Shown here: one piece after another, positions 21,090 through 31,686 of the stretch
Layout of the letters: each line of letters starts with the position of its first letter
Numbering within the stretch: position 1 is the stretch's first letter
Source: Phialocephala subalpina
Taxonomy: Eukaryota > Ascomycota > Leotiomycetes > Helotiales > Mollisiaceae
Direction: 5' to 3'
Length of the DNA: 64,000 nucleotides
Assembly (NCBI GenBank): GCA_900073065.1
Contig: FJOG01000048.1
Location: forward strand, 168,740 to 232,739
Translations under genes and position numbers: made by a program
Notes under the pieces: model-generated
What the model saw: only the letters and a program-made list of their open reading frames with translations
The model's database searches: none
What the model was told of the DNA's origin: nothing

Positions 21090-22175
21090 CTTCGGAATCG
21101 CGAGCAAGTTGCGTCGAAATCAGCAGATGTAACGTATGGGTTTTGAAAGGCTTGAGGGGATCAAATGTTGATCGAGAACCGAAGACAGTTTTGTCGAAAG
21201 AATTGGAAGAAGAGTTGGTCGTCGAAGGAACAAAAAGTTGTTGACGGACGAGAAGAAGTACAACGCGATCGAGAGTCGCGATATTTCTTGAGCTGTGGAT
21301 TTATTAGCGTGGCGCTAGGCTGGGACAAGGCTAGCTTTATTTACAGCGAATGACAAGGGCCGGAGCCTCACCGGGATAGAACAGGCCGTTGATTGGTTGG
21401 AGCTCAAGAGCAGTACGGTTTTAAATTCGCGAACGAGGACAAAAAAAAGTATAAAAATAGATACTTACAACAGTAAATAGGAATGTTTATTGTTGTTTAA
21501 AAAGTTGCACGGATGAGTAAGTTTCTATTTCGAAATCGATAGTACATTCACGTGATCAGGCTCCAGGGAAAGTTCCCCTGTCCTACAATGTTGAAATATG
21601 CAATCTAGCATGAGGTCAGATGTTGAATGCAATAGTTCACCACGGCTATCGTCATGTTAATGCTCGAAAGAATGGAGTTTCTTATGCTGACGTTTACGTC
21701 TCTCATCATGTGCCTCCCAATACTGCCAACCTGGAAGCATGGACTTGATTTTACATAATGTCCAACTCTCGACGAGTCATTGACAATTGATTTTGGGTAT
21801 GCTATTATCTGGAAGATAAAATAGCCATGTGTGCACCATGAAGCTTGTGAATCGCAGGAAGTACCATCAGCTTAGCATGGTCTGTCATATTGAGTAAAAT
21901 TGGTTCTCGTCAACTCTATCTAAATACTATGGTACAACATCAAAAGATTTCTTGATACAAAAATGGGTATTATCGAAAACAACTCAAAAATTCACTACCA
22001 GGCTCACACCAGCTCCAACCGAGCTCATCGTTCTTCCCGTCGACTTGGTTCCCTTCCGGTCTCCAGATGCGTGAAGCAAGCTCTGCCTTGCACCTTACAA
22101 AGTTCCCCGCCCTCCCATCTTCTTCGATCGCCAGATGATAGATCTTCTCCAGTCGTTCTTCTCCAATCCCCATCC
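21090..22175. other. Intergenic, nothing recognised
   Basis: About 1.1 kb upstream of RCC1, including its promoter and the 3' flank of the small gene at 22176. No repeat or coding frame stands out. Confidence 0.4.
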
Positions 22176-22523
22176 TTAGTGCTTTCCTGCAGCACTTTCC
22201 TCTTCCTCTGCCTCGTCCGTGATAGCTGGCAACTCGTCCTTCTTTCCTTCTGGACCAGTGAAAGTGGTAGCTGGTGCATACGATGCGCTTGCCAGCTCAA
22301 AAGCTGAGGGCTTTCGTGGACCTGTGGTGTCATGTTCAGAACTGAATGGATCGAAAGCTGGTTCCTCTGAAGTTGCTGCAGGAGTTGCACCATCGACTTG
22401 CTGACTGGTCCCTTGTTGTGGAAGGTCCTTCTTGGCAAGTTCGTGTGCATCTGATTTTGGAGCCAGGTCTGCACTTGGAGTCTGTGTCTGCTCACGCCGT
22501 GAGGAGGAAAAGCATGAGCCCAT
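22176..22523 (-). CDS. Small N-myristoylation/palmitoylation-motif protein (115 aa)
   Basis: The ATG at 22523 starts MGSCFSSSRREQ. Gly2 with Ser6 fits N-myristoylation, and Cys4 next to it fits palmitoylation, so peripheral attachment to the plasma or endosomal membrane is likely (inferred). The remaining about 100 residues are acidic, Pro/Ser/Ala-rich and predicted disordered, ending EAEEEESAAGKH. The longer frame upstream to 22721 would bury the acylation motif, so I reject that start. A short SAFELASASYAP segment may be a conserved peptide. No known enzyme or binding domain. Similar tiny myristoylated proteins occur across ascomycetes without assigned function. Confidence 0.65.
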   Translation of the reverse strand: MGSCFSSSRREQTQTPSADLAPKSDAHELAKKDLPQQGTSQQVDGATPAATSEEPAFDPFSSEHDTTGPRKPSAFELASASYAPATTFTGPEGKKDELPAITDEAEEEESAAGKH

Positions 22524-23669
22524 GATGAAAGTACGGAGTGAAGACCTGAGAATGCGCAATGTGCGTTGAGATGTGGTTCTGTGAAAAGGCTGCGACGTCG
22601 TCGCACCAAAAGGGTATGCTAAGATGATATCAAAAGCAACCCTACAATTAGAAGTTATTGTTGATATTGAAGGTAGAAAGGGAAAAAGGAGGCGGGGAAG
22701 TTGGAGACGCAGGTCCCGCACTGCGCCACATCATCCCAACCTCCTCTAGCGGTCCAATGAGACGATCTCATACATGATGGGCATTGACTTCGCCGTGAAG
22801 ATGCATCCCCACGGACTGGGGCAAGCCTTTCCTGGCTTCCTCGGAGCCAGTTCCATTCATGGTGTTCCATTCGTGAGTGATCAATTGCAAACCCTCCGGT
22901 ACCTACCAATCGTAAATTTCTTGACTTCTGAATCATGGCTAGGTAAATTCCAACGATCTTGACCCTCATAACCTGCGTCGAGGCGCACCTTCAGCATTTC
23001 ATACTCCTGGTTATTTGCTGCATACGAATGATTACTCTTGCTTCTCATCTATCCATTGAGCGTAGGAAGAAGCCGAGTAGTCGGTCCTGGCCCAAAGTTG
23101 ATAGTCGGAACTCGGTTCATGAGGCGGGTAAGTGAAGGATAAATCATTCCTAGTTGGAGGTGGCAGAGAAGTCTCGATATCAGTAGAGGAAAGATCGATG
23201 CCGAACGCGAGAGTTAACATAAAGTCTGGTCGAGGGGAGAAGAAGTCGACCCGGTGTCTTCCACTTGTATCTCTCTGCCCAGGAGCCCAACGTCAAGACT
23301 TCTAAGTCTTAGCCAAGGATGTAGAAGTCCGTGCTGACAAAATTATCTCCAAAGAGTGTCGAATTGCGAATATACGAAGCCCAGTCTTTCCCCGCCTCTT
23401 CTTCTGCTCTCCATCCACTTCAAGGTTCTATCGCAGTGTCAACAGCATCTGGCGTAGACTTCCTCCTCGGGGTGGTCGAATGTGGAGAATTTGGAGTAAA
23501 AAGCAGTTCATTCCGCTCAGAAGCTCTGACGTTTGGCTCGCTTTCAGTGACCCGCACTTTCTGTTCGCATACATCGACTCCTCTCTCCTTAGCTGCCAGC
23601 CTGTTGTCCAATTTCATGAACGGTGTTGGTGGATCCATGCTTATTTGTTTCATCATCCACTATTTCGCG
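22524..23669. other. Intergenic, possible extra exons
   Basis: About 1.15 kb. Minus-strand frames at 23656-23420 (Ser/Thr/Pro-rich) and 23220-23032 could be 3' exons of the membrane-protein gene upstream, but I cannot connect them by convincing splices. Otherwise nothing is recognised. Confidence 0.35.
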
Positions 23670-24692
23670 TCAGTGTCTCTGAGGAAGTGCTGCAACATCT
23701 TGTCCTGGCTCCTGAGAGAAGGCCGGCACATCACGACCCTCTGCTCGTTGTTCAACCTCATGGGCATTCGAATCAGTACTCGGTTCATACGGGCTCGTGT
23801 CTGGATGTCCTAGGAGCATTCCCTGGTGCTGCCCGCGCCGCCTGAAGAAGAGAAATATTCCGAGGATGATGAAGAGAAATGCAAGTACGATTCCGATGGT
23901 GATTCCTGCCTTGGCGCCAGCTGACATACCGGTCGCTGGAACGTCATTGTTGGTATCTGTTGCATCACTCATAGGTGTTGCGAATGATTGTGCGGTGGAG
24001 GTCGGTGTACTTGGCGCGCCGGTAGCAGTGGTGATGTTTGCTGTCATGATGTATATCGGATACGCCCAGATTGGAATCTATTGATCTCTTATCAGGGATA
24101 TCGAAGTGAGAGATAGGGATGGTCTGCCTCTATCGGTTGCATTGATAAAGTTTGTGGCCGTGACCTAGTAGTCGGTGCCGGAAGGTGGCTTGCTCTCGCA
24201 TTTCCTTTCATTGTACCCGAAGTTCCTACATAGCAGTATTCACTTGTTAGCATATTCCCCGTTTCAAGAAGGTAGAGGTTGGGGTATATTACACAGGAGA
24301 GCATGCAATGAGGTTGCTCAAGTATTGTTGAGCGCTGGAAGCTGCAGTGCTCTAAGTGCCAGGACATCCTGTTGCCGGCGAGTAGTACAGCAGGTTGGAA
24401 CCGTTGACAAATCCTGGAAATACGAATGGTGTGGATCTCGTAAGTAATGTAGATGTCGGCTCGACAATGGGTGGCATACAGCTCTAATCACCGAAGGGAA
24501 GAAATCGTAGACGTACATTGTATTGATACTGTTGTCACTGCTCCATGTTATCGTGTTGGGGTAGCTGGAGGGAGGTGTCCATGTTGTAGTGATAGGGCTG
24601 AGGTTGGTTATCGTCCAACTATTGGTGGTTGTGATGGATATGGTCTGCGACGATACTTCGATCACAGAATCAGACATGTTTGATGGCGGCAT
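23670..24692 (-). CDS. Single-pass membrane protein with Ser/Thr-rich ectodomain (intron structure unresolved)
   Basis: Exon 1 probably begins at 24692 (MPPSNMSDSV) and encodes a Ser/Thr/Pro-rich stretch (NLSPITTTWTPPSSYPNT), ending at a GTACGT donor near 24537. The last exon, entered after an AATAG acceptor at about 24080, reads IPIWAYPIYIMTANITTATG, then a membrane helix AGITIGIVLAFLFIILGIFLF, then RRRGQH and a polar tail to 23670. This layout (secreted-looking ectodomain, one helix, basic stop-transfer, short tail) is common among fungal wall-sensor-like or uncharacterised surface proteins. Between the ends, the best coding frames (STPFVFPGFVNG..YYSPATGCPGT and NFGYNERKCESKPPSGTDY) are each followed by an in-frame TAG. 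The model is therefore incomplete, or the gene is damaged. No signal peptide is obvious at the proposed start. Confidence 0.5.
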
Positions 24693-25405
24693 GATGTTTC
24701 TCGCAGCTCGACAAATTGAAGACAAGACTGAACGCCCCGAGGTCTGAGGAGGACATATCTCAGGCCACGAATTCTAACATAAAATCGGCTGTAGAATCGC
24801 GGCAGTCAAGGATGTTCAATCTGTTATCCATCGTAGGTGAATGGAAGTGCTGTCATGGCCACACTTTGCAGTCATACCGAATCCGTTACGGACAAACCAA
24901 TCGGATGTATGGAGGGTGAATAAGGACCAAACAGCCGAAGTTCCAATCACGAACAGAGCCTCAACGTTTATTAACACGAAGACGGACATCAGAAGCTTAG
25001 TCTGCCTTGCCTCCAAGTCGGTAATCGCATGTGTCGGATTGGTGCGGACCACTGGCGTGGGGTGGATTGATTGCCGATGACGGGATTTCAGAAATCTTGG
25101 ACTCGAATGATGACTTTCGGATCGCTAAGTTATCAAGAGTATCATTAGTATTCGGGTGCTAGTAATCAGGGTCAGCTCTCTCTCTCTCTCAGCTGATCTT
25201 CTATTCCGGTATCTTTTCTTCGCAGTAAGCAGGCTGAGAGATGGCTACATCGGTTTGTAGGTCTATTTGCGATCGTTGCTGCATGTTACCACCATCCGCG
25301 TTGAACTCTGTAATCAACGTATTTGCCACAGAGATGAATTCCAGATTGATGATGTCATTCATTCTTCTCTGTTCCTGTCCCCGTCGCCGGAAAGAGAAGA
25401 AGACT
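24693..25405. other. Intergenic, nothing recognised
   Basis: About 710 bp. It includes a CT microsatellite (CTCTCTCTCTCTC near 25180). Overlapping ORFs on both strands lack protein-like features. Confidence 0.4.
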
Positions 25406-27290
25406 TCACACGGCACGCTCCTCTTCAACAATAGCACCTTTCTCCCCCGGCTCCTCATTAGCAGTAGCAATTTTCTCCTTCCCAAACAACGCATCGATTT
25501 CCTCCAACGCGAGACCCGAAGTCTAATAAGCCATCTATTAGTACATATACTGGTCAGAACAAGATATACATACCTCAGGGAGCTTGAACCACAAGTGAAC
25601 GAAGTGGACAATCCCAAGACAGACAAACACCAGATAATACTTCCAACCAATTGTCGCTTGAGCAGTTGCAGCAAGATCAACCCATAGCACATCCGTAAGG
25701 AAGAATGCGGCTAGTGAGTAGGATGAGCCTTGCGAGCGGAGATGCGATGGGAAAATCTCAGTTGCGACGGTGTATTGATTGACATCGATGAAAGCACCGT
25801 AACTGTTGGTAAAGCTCAACGTCAGTGACTATATTCCCAAGAATCCCAGTATGGTGAAGTCGGAAATCACTTACAAGAACACGTAGAGGAATAGAAACGT
25901 AACAGCTGCTGCTGCATAGTGCTTTGAATTGTTCTCGCTGAACTTGGCGATCAGGCCTGTGGCGATGATAAACATGACTATACAGCCAGCATAGCCAATT
26001 ACTGCGATACCATCGCCATTAGTTTTTCAATCGTAATTAGAAGCTGAGAGCAAGAACAACTTACGAAGAGCCTTCCGTCGTCCAAGCCGATCAGACACCG
26101 TTGCCCCACCCATGTTCGCAATAGCAGCCCACGTATTATAGGCAGCACTAACAACAAGAGCCTGCGTATTCGACAAACCAAGAGACTCATAAAGCAAAGT
26201 GTTATAATTGTTGATGACGAGAACGCCGATATTCTGTCCTCCCATCATAAGCACGAATCCTAAAATACTTCGGCGGCGATACGTTGGGATCGTGAATAGT
26301 TGCCATTGGCCATGTTCAGTTATCAGGGCAAAATCCACCTCCAGTTGACTCTTGATGAACCTTAATTCTCGATGGGCGAAATGGTCTTCGACATCGGCGG
26401 GATCGTGGTGGAGTTTGCAAAGGATTTCCAAAGCCTTTTCGTCTTGGCCTTTTGATACAAGCCAACGGGGTGACTCGGGGACTAGGATTTCATCAATAAT
26501 GTGCAAGTTACAGGATTGGAAGAGGATACCCACCAAAGAAAGATCCAATCAGCAAGCAAATTCCCCACAAACCAAGGACGGCATTTGGGAAGCGCCAGGC
26601 GAAAGATGAATGAGAATCGAAGAAGCTTCCGAACCTAGATAAAATCAGCGAGGCTCTGCCATCGCAGCTCAAAGTCCAATCGATAACTCACCCGATCCAA
26701 CCAGCAAGCGCGAATCCTATATTGATAAAAGATCCATGCGCTCCAGCCATCAAGCCGCGAGAATGAGGAGGCGAGACCTCGGAAAAGTAGGTCGGCATAG
26801 CTGCCATCGTCTGTCCAGCCGCAAACCCTGTGATCACGCGTCCAACTAGCCACTGCGAATAATCAGCAAACCAAGCTCAACTGTGACAGATCAGACAAAC
26901 CATTGCTTGATTGACAGCACCAGTCTGGATCGCGGAACCAATGATGCCAACAGTAGCAGCAATCTTGAAACCGTTGACTCGGCCTACTCTATCGCCAAGC
27001 CATCCACCGAGAAGGCAGCCAAGTGTTCCACCTGCAAAGAAAACACCATTTGAGGCTCCAACAATGGATGTCGTGTGGCTATATCCTGGTGCCGTAGTAA
27101 CGGATTGTAAATGCAATGATTTATACCATGTGGGTTGTCCAACTGTTTGCACGATTATAGCAAGCGAGTAACCAGTGAAGAGAGAGCCGAATGCGGCAAA
27201 GAGCACTACCTTTTTGGAGAGGTTAAGATCTGATATCATTGTATATAAGGGAAGGCTTACGGAGACGTTGTAGAAACTATAAGTTTCCAT
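25406..27290 (-). CDS. MFS sugar transporter
   Basis: Seven exons splice into a 513 aa protein: 27290-26901, 26852-26692, 26634-26534, 26481-26065, 26001-25875, 25802-25574 and 25522-25406. All introns are 48-72 nt with GT-AG ends. Diagnostic motifs are in order: GGWLGDRVGRVNG after helix 2, GRVITGFAAG, PESPRWLVSKGQDEKALE at the start of the central loop, SDRLGRRKAL after helix 8, and YTVATEIFPSHLRSQGSS before helices 11-12. This is the sugar-porter branch of the major facilitator superfamily (hexose/lactose-permease type), a proton-coupled or facilitated plasma-membrane importer. The tail LALEEIDALFGKEK is also typical. The substrate is unknown. The ATG at 27290 (METYSFYNV) is used; a later Met (MISDLNL) is possible. 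No cluster partner is adjacent. Confidence 0.92.
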
Positions 27291-28105
27291 CTTAGCTTCT
27301 TGAAATAAGTTGAGCAGCAAGAGTTAGCACGATGAATATTTGTTGAAAGACGCAGAGTTTAAAGTTCGAAATTGGAAGGTTTCAAGCTCAATGCCAAGAA
27401 AGGGTGAGGGATAACAATTATATCCATAACCTACCCGTACCCCTCAGAGATCGGCAGACTCCTGTTGGAACCGCGAGTGGGCTCATTCCAGTGCAGGACC
27501 CTTGCAGCATTATCAACCTCTGGGATACAGTCGACTAAATGGGATTCTAGGAAAACTGGGGAGCGGTAGGCCCCACAGAGAACAGTATCCTTCGTAAGCT
27601 GTGGCCAATGGTGCAACAGGGGGCTAGCCGAAAGGGGTTGCTGCCGAGGCGGTTTGGCTGTCGGGTCGGGAGCCTGCCGACTATCGCCTCTGCGTCGCGA
27701 CTTCCCCATCTTTGCAACAGTATCTAGCGTTTTGAACTTTTGGAAGGAAGGGTGTGTAATTCGGAATGTTCTCCGTACCGAGTTCAGGACCTCAAGCGGC
27801 ACCATTAAGCCCCTGGAGAGACCCTTGCGATTACATGCATGCCGGTAAACGTTATTAATCTCGTTAGAAGGCAGCCTCGTCCGAGGCACACAATTCGAGA
27901 AATGGCAAGGCTCTCAAACTAGGCTGCCTCCGTGAACCAGCCTTGCAGCAACGTTGACTAATCATAGCAGAAGCACAAGGAATTTAATCCTAGCCAACCA
28001 TAGAGGGAGGCGAATTGCGATATGGAGACGCAACTAGCTTGGTATAGCCTTCTCTTCGATTCCATCTTCTACCTGGATTCTATCTTCATAGAGATCAGAG
28101 AAAAC
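27291..28105. other. Intergenic, nothing recognised
   Basis: About 815 bp between divergent genes. A 152-codon minus-strand ORF (27889-27431) is Pro/Arg-rich with no family resemblance and is probably spurious. Confidence 0.4.
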
Positions 28106-29795
28106 ATGGCAGACCCTTTATCTATTGCCTCTGGAGTAGCAGGCCTCATCTGCCTCGCCGGCTCAGTTTCGAAACTTTTCTACAACTTCTATTCCAGTGT
28201 GGCAGGCGCACCAGAAAATGCTCGTGATCTGGCCTCGGCGCTTTTCGCACTCAACAGTTCCCTTAGCCAGGTGCAAGAGGTGTTGCTCGATCGGAATTTC
28301 GTGAAGGAGACGAAGGACAAGGATGTCGATGCTCTGGAGAATTGCTTGAAGCGTTGCACGAAGCTATTTAGCGATGTGGAGGCAAATGTTGGTCGTTCAG
28401 GCCTCGCGGAGCCGAATCAGGGTTTGGCGAAGAAGTCTTGGGAGAGCGTGAAGTGGTCGTATAGCGAAGAAGAGATCGAGAAGGCGTTGAGGATGATTGC
28501 TGGAGAGAAGGCGTACCTTAGCTTGATTCTTGATGCTTTCACTGCGTAAGTCTTCGTCATCCTCTGGTGAAGCACATCGAGCAATATCTAACATAATGCC
28601 AGGCGAATGACCGCTGGAGTTCTTGGGAAGGTCGAGAAGTTGCAAGTTCTGGCAAAGAAACAAGATCGCAGATTGAAAGACATCCACGTGTGGTGTAGAT
28701 GGGCGACAGGAAAAATGCAGAGCAACAAAACTGGATACGAACATTCGGAGTACTCTACATTCGCGGCTTCACAGACATATACCAACAATGATATGGGCAA
28801 TCTTCTGAAGTCCTCAGGATCTGTTCTGAGCTTGCAGATCGGCGACATGATGGACGATTCTGTCAATATGATCTGGAAGCCCGATCCGACATCAGCGGTT
28901 CCAGTGCGGTATGTGAAAGCAGCGCTGTCTCAAAAGGAACCGACTTTGTCGGACTTGAATTCCGGGGGCAGAAATGTACCACGACTGATATGCCTTCAAA
29001 ATCGAAATTTGTTTCCTCAATTGGGGAGTCGACTAGAGATGCTTTGTCAACATTGGAAGCAATTTATAGTCTTGCTAGGTCACGGGATATAATGAGTATG
29101 AACCCTATCCAAATGGCAAAGCAGCGTAAGATAGCATTTATCCATGCTCTACCAGAAATAGGCTAGGCGGTACCTATGACGGGCCACATGCTACGAGACG
29201 TGTTTGGAACGATCGACAAGCTATTGACGACTGCGGCCTGGCAAAATCAAGAAATAATGGATGATCTCGAAGATATTGGAGGTACTATCACGATCCTCGC
29301 TCAACCAGATGGAGATTCTGATATCGAGCGCCTCCTTTGCAAAGACAAGGAGAAGGTGACGACCACCTTGTTGGAATACTTGAACCATGCGACAATGGTG
29401 TTTTCAGCATCAAAATGTAAGGTCTCAACTCCAAAAGCGCGGAAGACAGTATGAAGCTGACACTAATGGCAGCATCATCTCTCTGCAGAGTGGTCTTTGG
29501 TGAGTATGGAGAGACCAGGAAACGTCTAATGAGGAACATCAAGATCGCAACGGAAGCATACAGATTCAAGTACGAGAAGTGCACAACGAACAAGACCCTC
29601 CGGCAACAGCAAGAAGTGATCCAGTTGCAGAAGATAGCGATGCAAGCACGTAGCATTGATGCGGAATGGCAGGAGACACGGCCACTGGATCGATCCGCCG
29701 ACCATTCTCCAGCACCGGGAGTCAAGGAAGGGAATGAGGCAGATTTGGCATCGCAAAAAGCAACGGTAGAAGACGAGGGTAGCACAGAAGGATGA
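28106..29795 (+). pseudogene. Fungal N-terminal (MADPLSIASG-type) domain gene, frame interrupted
   Basis: Exon 1 (28106-28545) encodes MADPLSIASGVAGLICLAGS and a helical bundle typical of the fungal N-terminal domain found on NACHT/STAND and azaphilone-cluster proteins. A 57 nt intron leads to exon 2 at 28603 (MTAGVLGKVEKLQVLAKKQ). At about 28910-28924 the coding frame shifts. A segment GTATGTGAAAGCAG looks like an intron's two ends but is only 14 nt. Beyond it the better frame reads KFVSSIGESTRDALSTLEA. An in-frame TAG at 29164 then precedes VPMTGHMLRDVFGTIDKLL. A last intron (about 29418-29470) leads to RVVFGEYGETRKRLMRNIK and a coiled-coil-like tail ending at 29795. The protein may act in self/non-self or signalling assemblies. 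As given, it needs two corrections to read through, so it is either decaying or misread. Confidence 0.6.
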
Positions 29796-30201
29796 ATTGT
29801 ACAATTCTCGTGGTTTCTAGGTTGGTAGGCCGTGCAATCTGTGCCCCATGCTGGCGTCAGGCTGTGTCAGCTACTTCGAGCGAACACTAGACCAGAAAGG
29901 AAGGTTGGACAAGAACCTCCAATTGAATAGGCATCAGTTGACCGACATTGAGGGATAAAGCGCAAACTGATAACATTGACCAATCAAAATATCATTGCCT
30001 GCAAACATCAAGACGCTCAAGATCTGGTACTGCCAGCCTCAAAGCTTATAAAACCACGCCAAGCCATCATCTCGATGCGCCAATCTCTCATTCGCATCTG
30101 CATCTCTAAACCAAATCCAAATCTCGAACTCAAGCAAAAGCAAGTACAAAACTCTGCAAAACTTATCAGAACAACACCACAAAGATAACAAGATATTTGT
30201 A
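29796..30201. other. Intergenic, probable promoter and 5' UTR
   Basis: About 400 bp. The last 150 bp is A/C-rich with few Gs, typical of a fungal 5' leader before the small gene at 30202. Confidence 0.4.
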
Positions 30202-30447
30202 ATGGGTTCTTCTCAATCGCGCTCCTCATCCTCAAACAAATCCCCCTCCAAATCCCCCTCCTCCTACAACAACCTCAAAACCCCACCCAACCGCCAAACA
30301 TTCCTCGTCGCACCACCTGCAGACACCAACTCAGGTAAAGCAAAGGAGAGCTCGAAATCAGCGACGAAGTACAGCTTCGCGAATTGGGAGGGGCAGGTTC
30401 AGTCAACAGCGGGGAAGAAGCCTGAGGTTGCGGAGGTGAATCACTGA
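30202..30447 (+). CDS. Small N-myristoylation-motif protein (81 aa)
   Basis: A single exon begins MGSSQSRSSSSNKS. Gly2 with Ser6 fits the N-myristoyltransferase consensus, and the following Ser/Lys-rich stretch would add electrostatic membrane binding (inferred). The body is low-complexity Ser/Pro/Lys, then KYSFANWEGQVQSTAG, the most protein-like part and perhaps a short conserved motif. No catalytic or binding domain is visible. The A/C-rich leader upstream and the strong Kozak-like context (TGTAATGG) support the start. Function unknown. Confidence 0.55.
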   Translation: MGSSQSRSSSSNKSPSKSPSSYNNLKTPPNRQTFLVAPPADTNSGKAKESSKSATKYSFANWEGQVQSTAGKKPEVAEVNH

Positions 30448-30733
30448 CTCTTCAAACCAACCATAAAGTGAAGGTAAATCTACTTTCTGATTACAGACGT
30501 GGGATGTTCATGTATGTTGATGAGTGAGGATGAAAGGAAGAGAGAACTGCAATCCAGTCCCCACTTTTCCGACCGGCGCTGCGGCAGCGCTAACCTTTTG
30601 CGCCTAGCGAATTTCATCACGACCTTCAACCTCACCTCAGTCAAGCTCCTCCTGCTTCCCCTCAATCGACGACAACACCTACCGTTTCCCCTCCACGACA
30701 CCTCTCGAGTTATCAACGAGGGTCTACACCACG

Positions 30734-31249
30734 ATGCCGGCCGTACGCCCAACCCAGCTCACGCGCGCAGCAAAATCCCTCACCCCCTCAACCTCCGCCG
30801 CGACTCAACGATCGACAACGAGAAGCTTTTCAAGCACAGGACAAAAGAAGGCAGCAGACCACGCACACGAAGACCACTACGATCCCCCCAGCGGATGGCT
30901 TTTCGGCGTCAAGCCCGGCGAGAAGGCGGAGAAGGAGGGGTGGGAGAATATTTGGGTGTATGGGTTTTTTGGGAGTTTGGGGTTGGCGGGTGTGGCGTAC
31001 GCTTTTAAGCCTGATACTTCGTACGTTTATTTCTTCCCTGTCTGTCTTTTCTCTCGCTGGAGTTTGGAGATCTGCGAGGTGGAATTGAGGAGGATTGGGA
31101 TGGTGGTGATGGGTTGTGGTTGAGGGTTTGGGGAGATGAAGAGGGATGAGGGCTAATGAGATGATAGGATACAAACCTGGGCCCTCGAGGAAGCTAGGAG
31201 ACGGTTAGAAGTCGAGGGGATCTTGAAGGAGCCGGAGGACAAGTCATAA
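30734..31249 (+). CDS. NADH:ubiquinone oxidoreductase (complex I) ESSS subunit
   Basis: Two exons (30734-31020, 31168-31249; intron 147 nt) give 122 aa. The N-terminus (MPAVRPTQLTRAAKS..RSFSS) is a mitochondrial presequence rich in Arg/Ser. The mature part matches the fungal ESSS/NDUFB11 subunit: YDPPSGWLFGVKPGEKAEKE, then WENIWVYGF, a single membrane helix GSLGLAGVAYAF, KPDTS, and, across the splice, IQTWALEEARRRLEVEG. ESSS is an accessory membrane-arm subunit needed for complex I assembly. The splice falls within the Ser codon of KPDTS-IQTWAL, which fixes the acceptor at 31167. Confidence 0.93.
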
Positions 31250-31686
31250 GGCATACTTTCGCACGATTCAAGATTCGGGTTTTGATAGAATGGATAGGTT
31301 GGGGTGTACATACGCAAATGGTTACAAGAGCTGAGGGAGAGGATTGTGTTTCGCAGCCGGGAAGCAGATGGACGGGTGGCTGCTATCGAGTGAGGGAATA
31401 GATCACGGTCTGGATTCCGAGTGTTAGTTGTTTTTCAATGGATTGCGTGCATATTGGACCTGTGTTCTGCTGTGGTGATACCGTGTGGTGAAGGTGGGAG
31501 GCGAGTCAATCATATGTGGACGATCATCAGTGGCGACGAAAATTCGCCAATTCTGCTTCAGTGGATTACCACATGCACACGAAGGCCACTGAAAGGAAGT
31601 CTAGAAGGCAATTGCTTGCTTTATATCTTCATTTCGTCTATTTTTGAGGTATCTTACAACGCGCACCCTACCAGACTGGTATGCAC
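31250..31686. other. Intergenic between convergent genes, nothing recognised
   Basis: About 440 bp holding the 3' ends of the ESSS and aminotransferase genes. No repeat or coding frame stands out. Confidence 0.4.

Noticed and set aside
20299..21132. 277-codon plus-strand ORF, Ala/Phe-rich
   Set aside because: Antisense shadow of the Lys/Ala-rich RCC1 tail.
27431..27889. 152-codon minus-strand ORF
   Set aside because: Pro/Arg-rich with no domain pattern, no clean start context, and overlapped by another ORF on the other strand; not listed as a gene.
30480..30752. 90-codon minus-strand ORF near the ESSS gene
   Set aside because: Lies antisense to the ESSS leader and is Arg-rich from the C/T-rich promoter strand.
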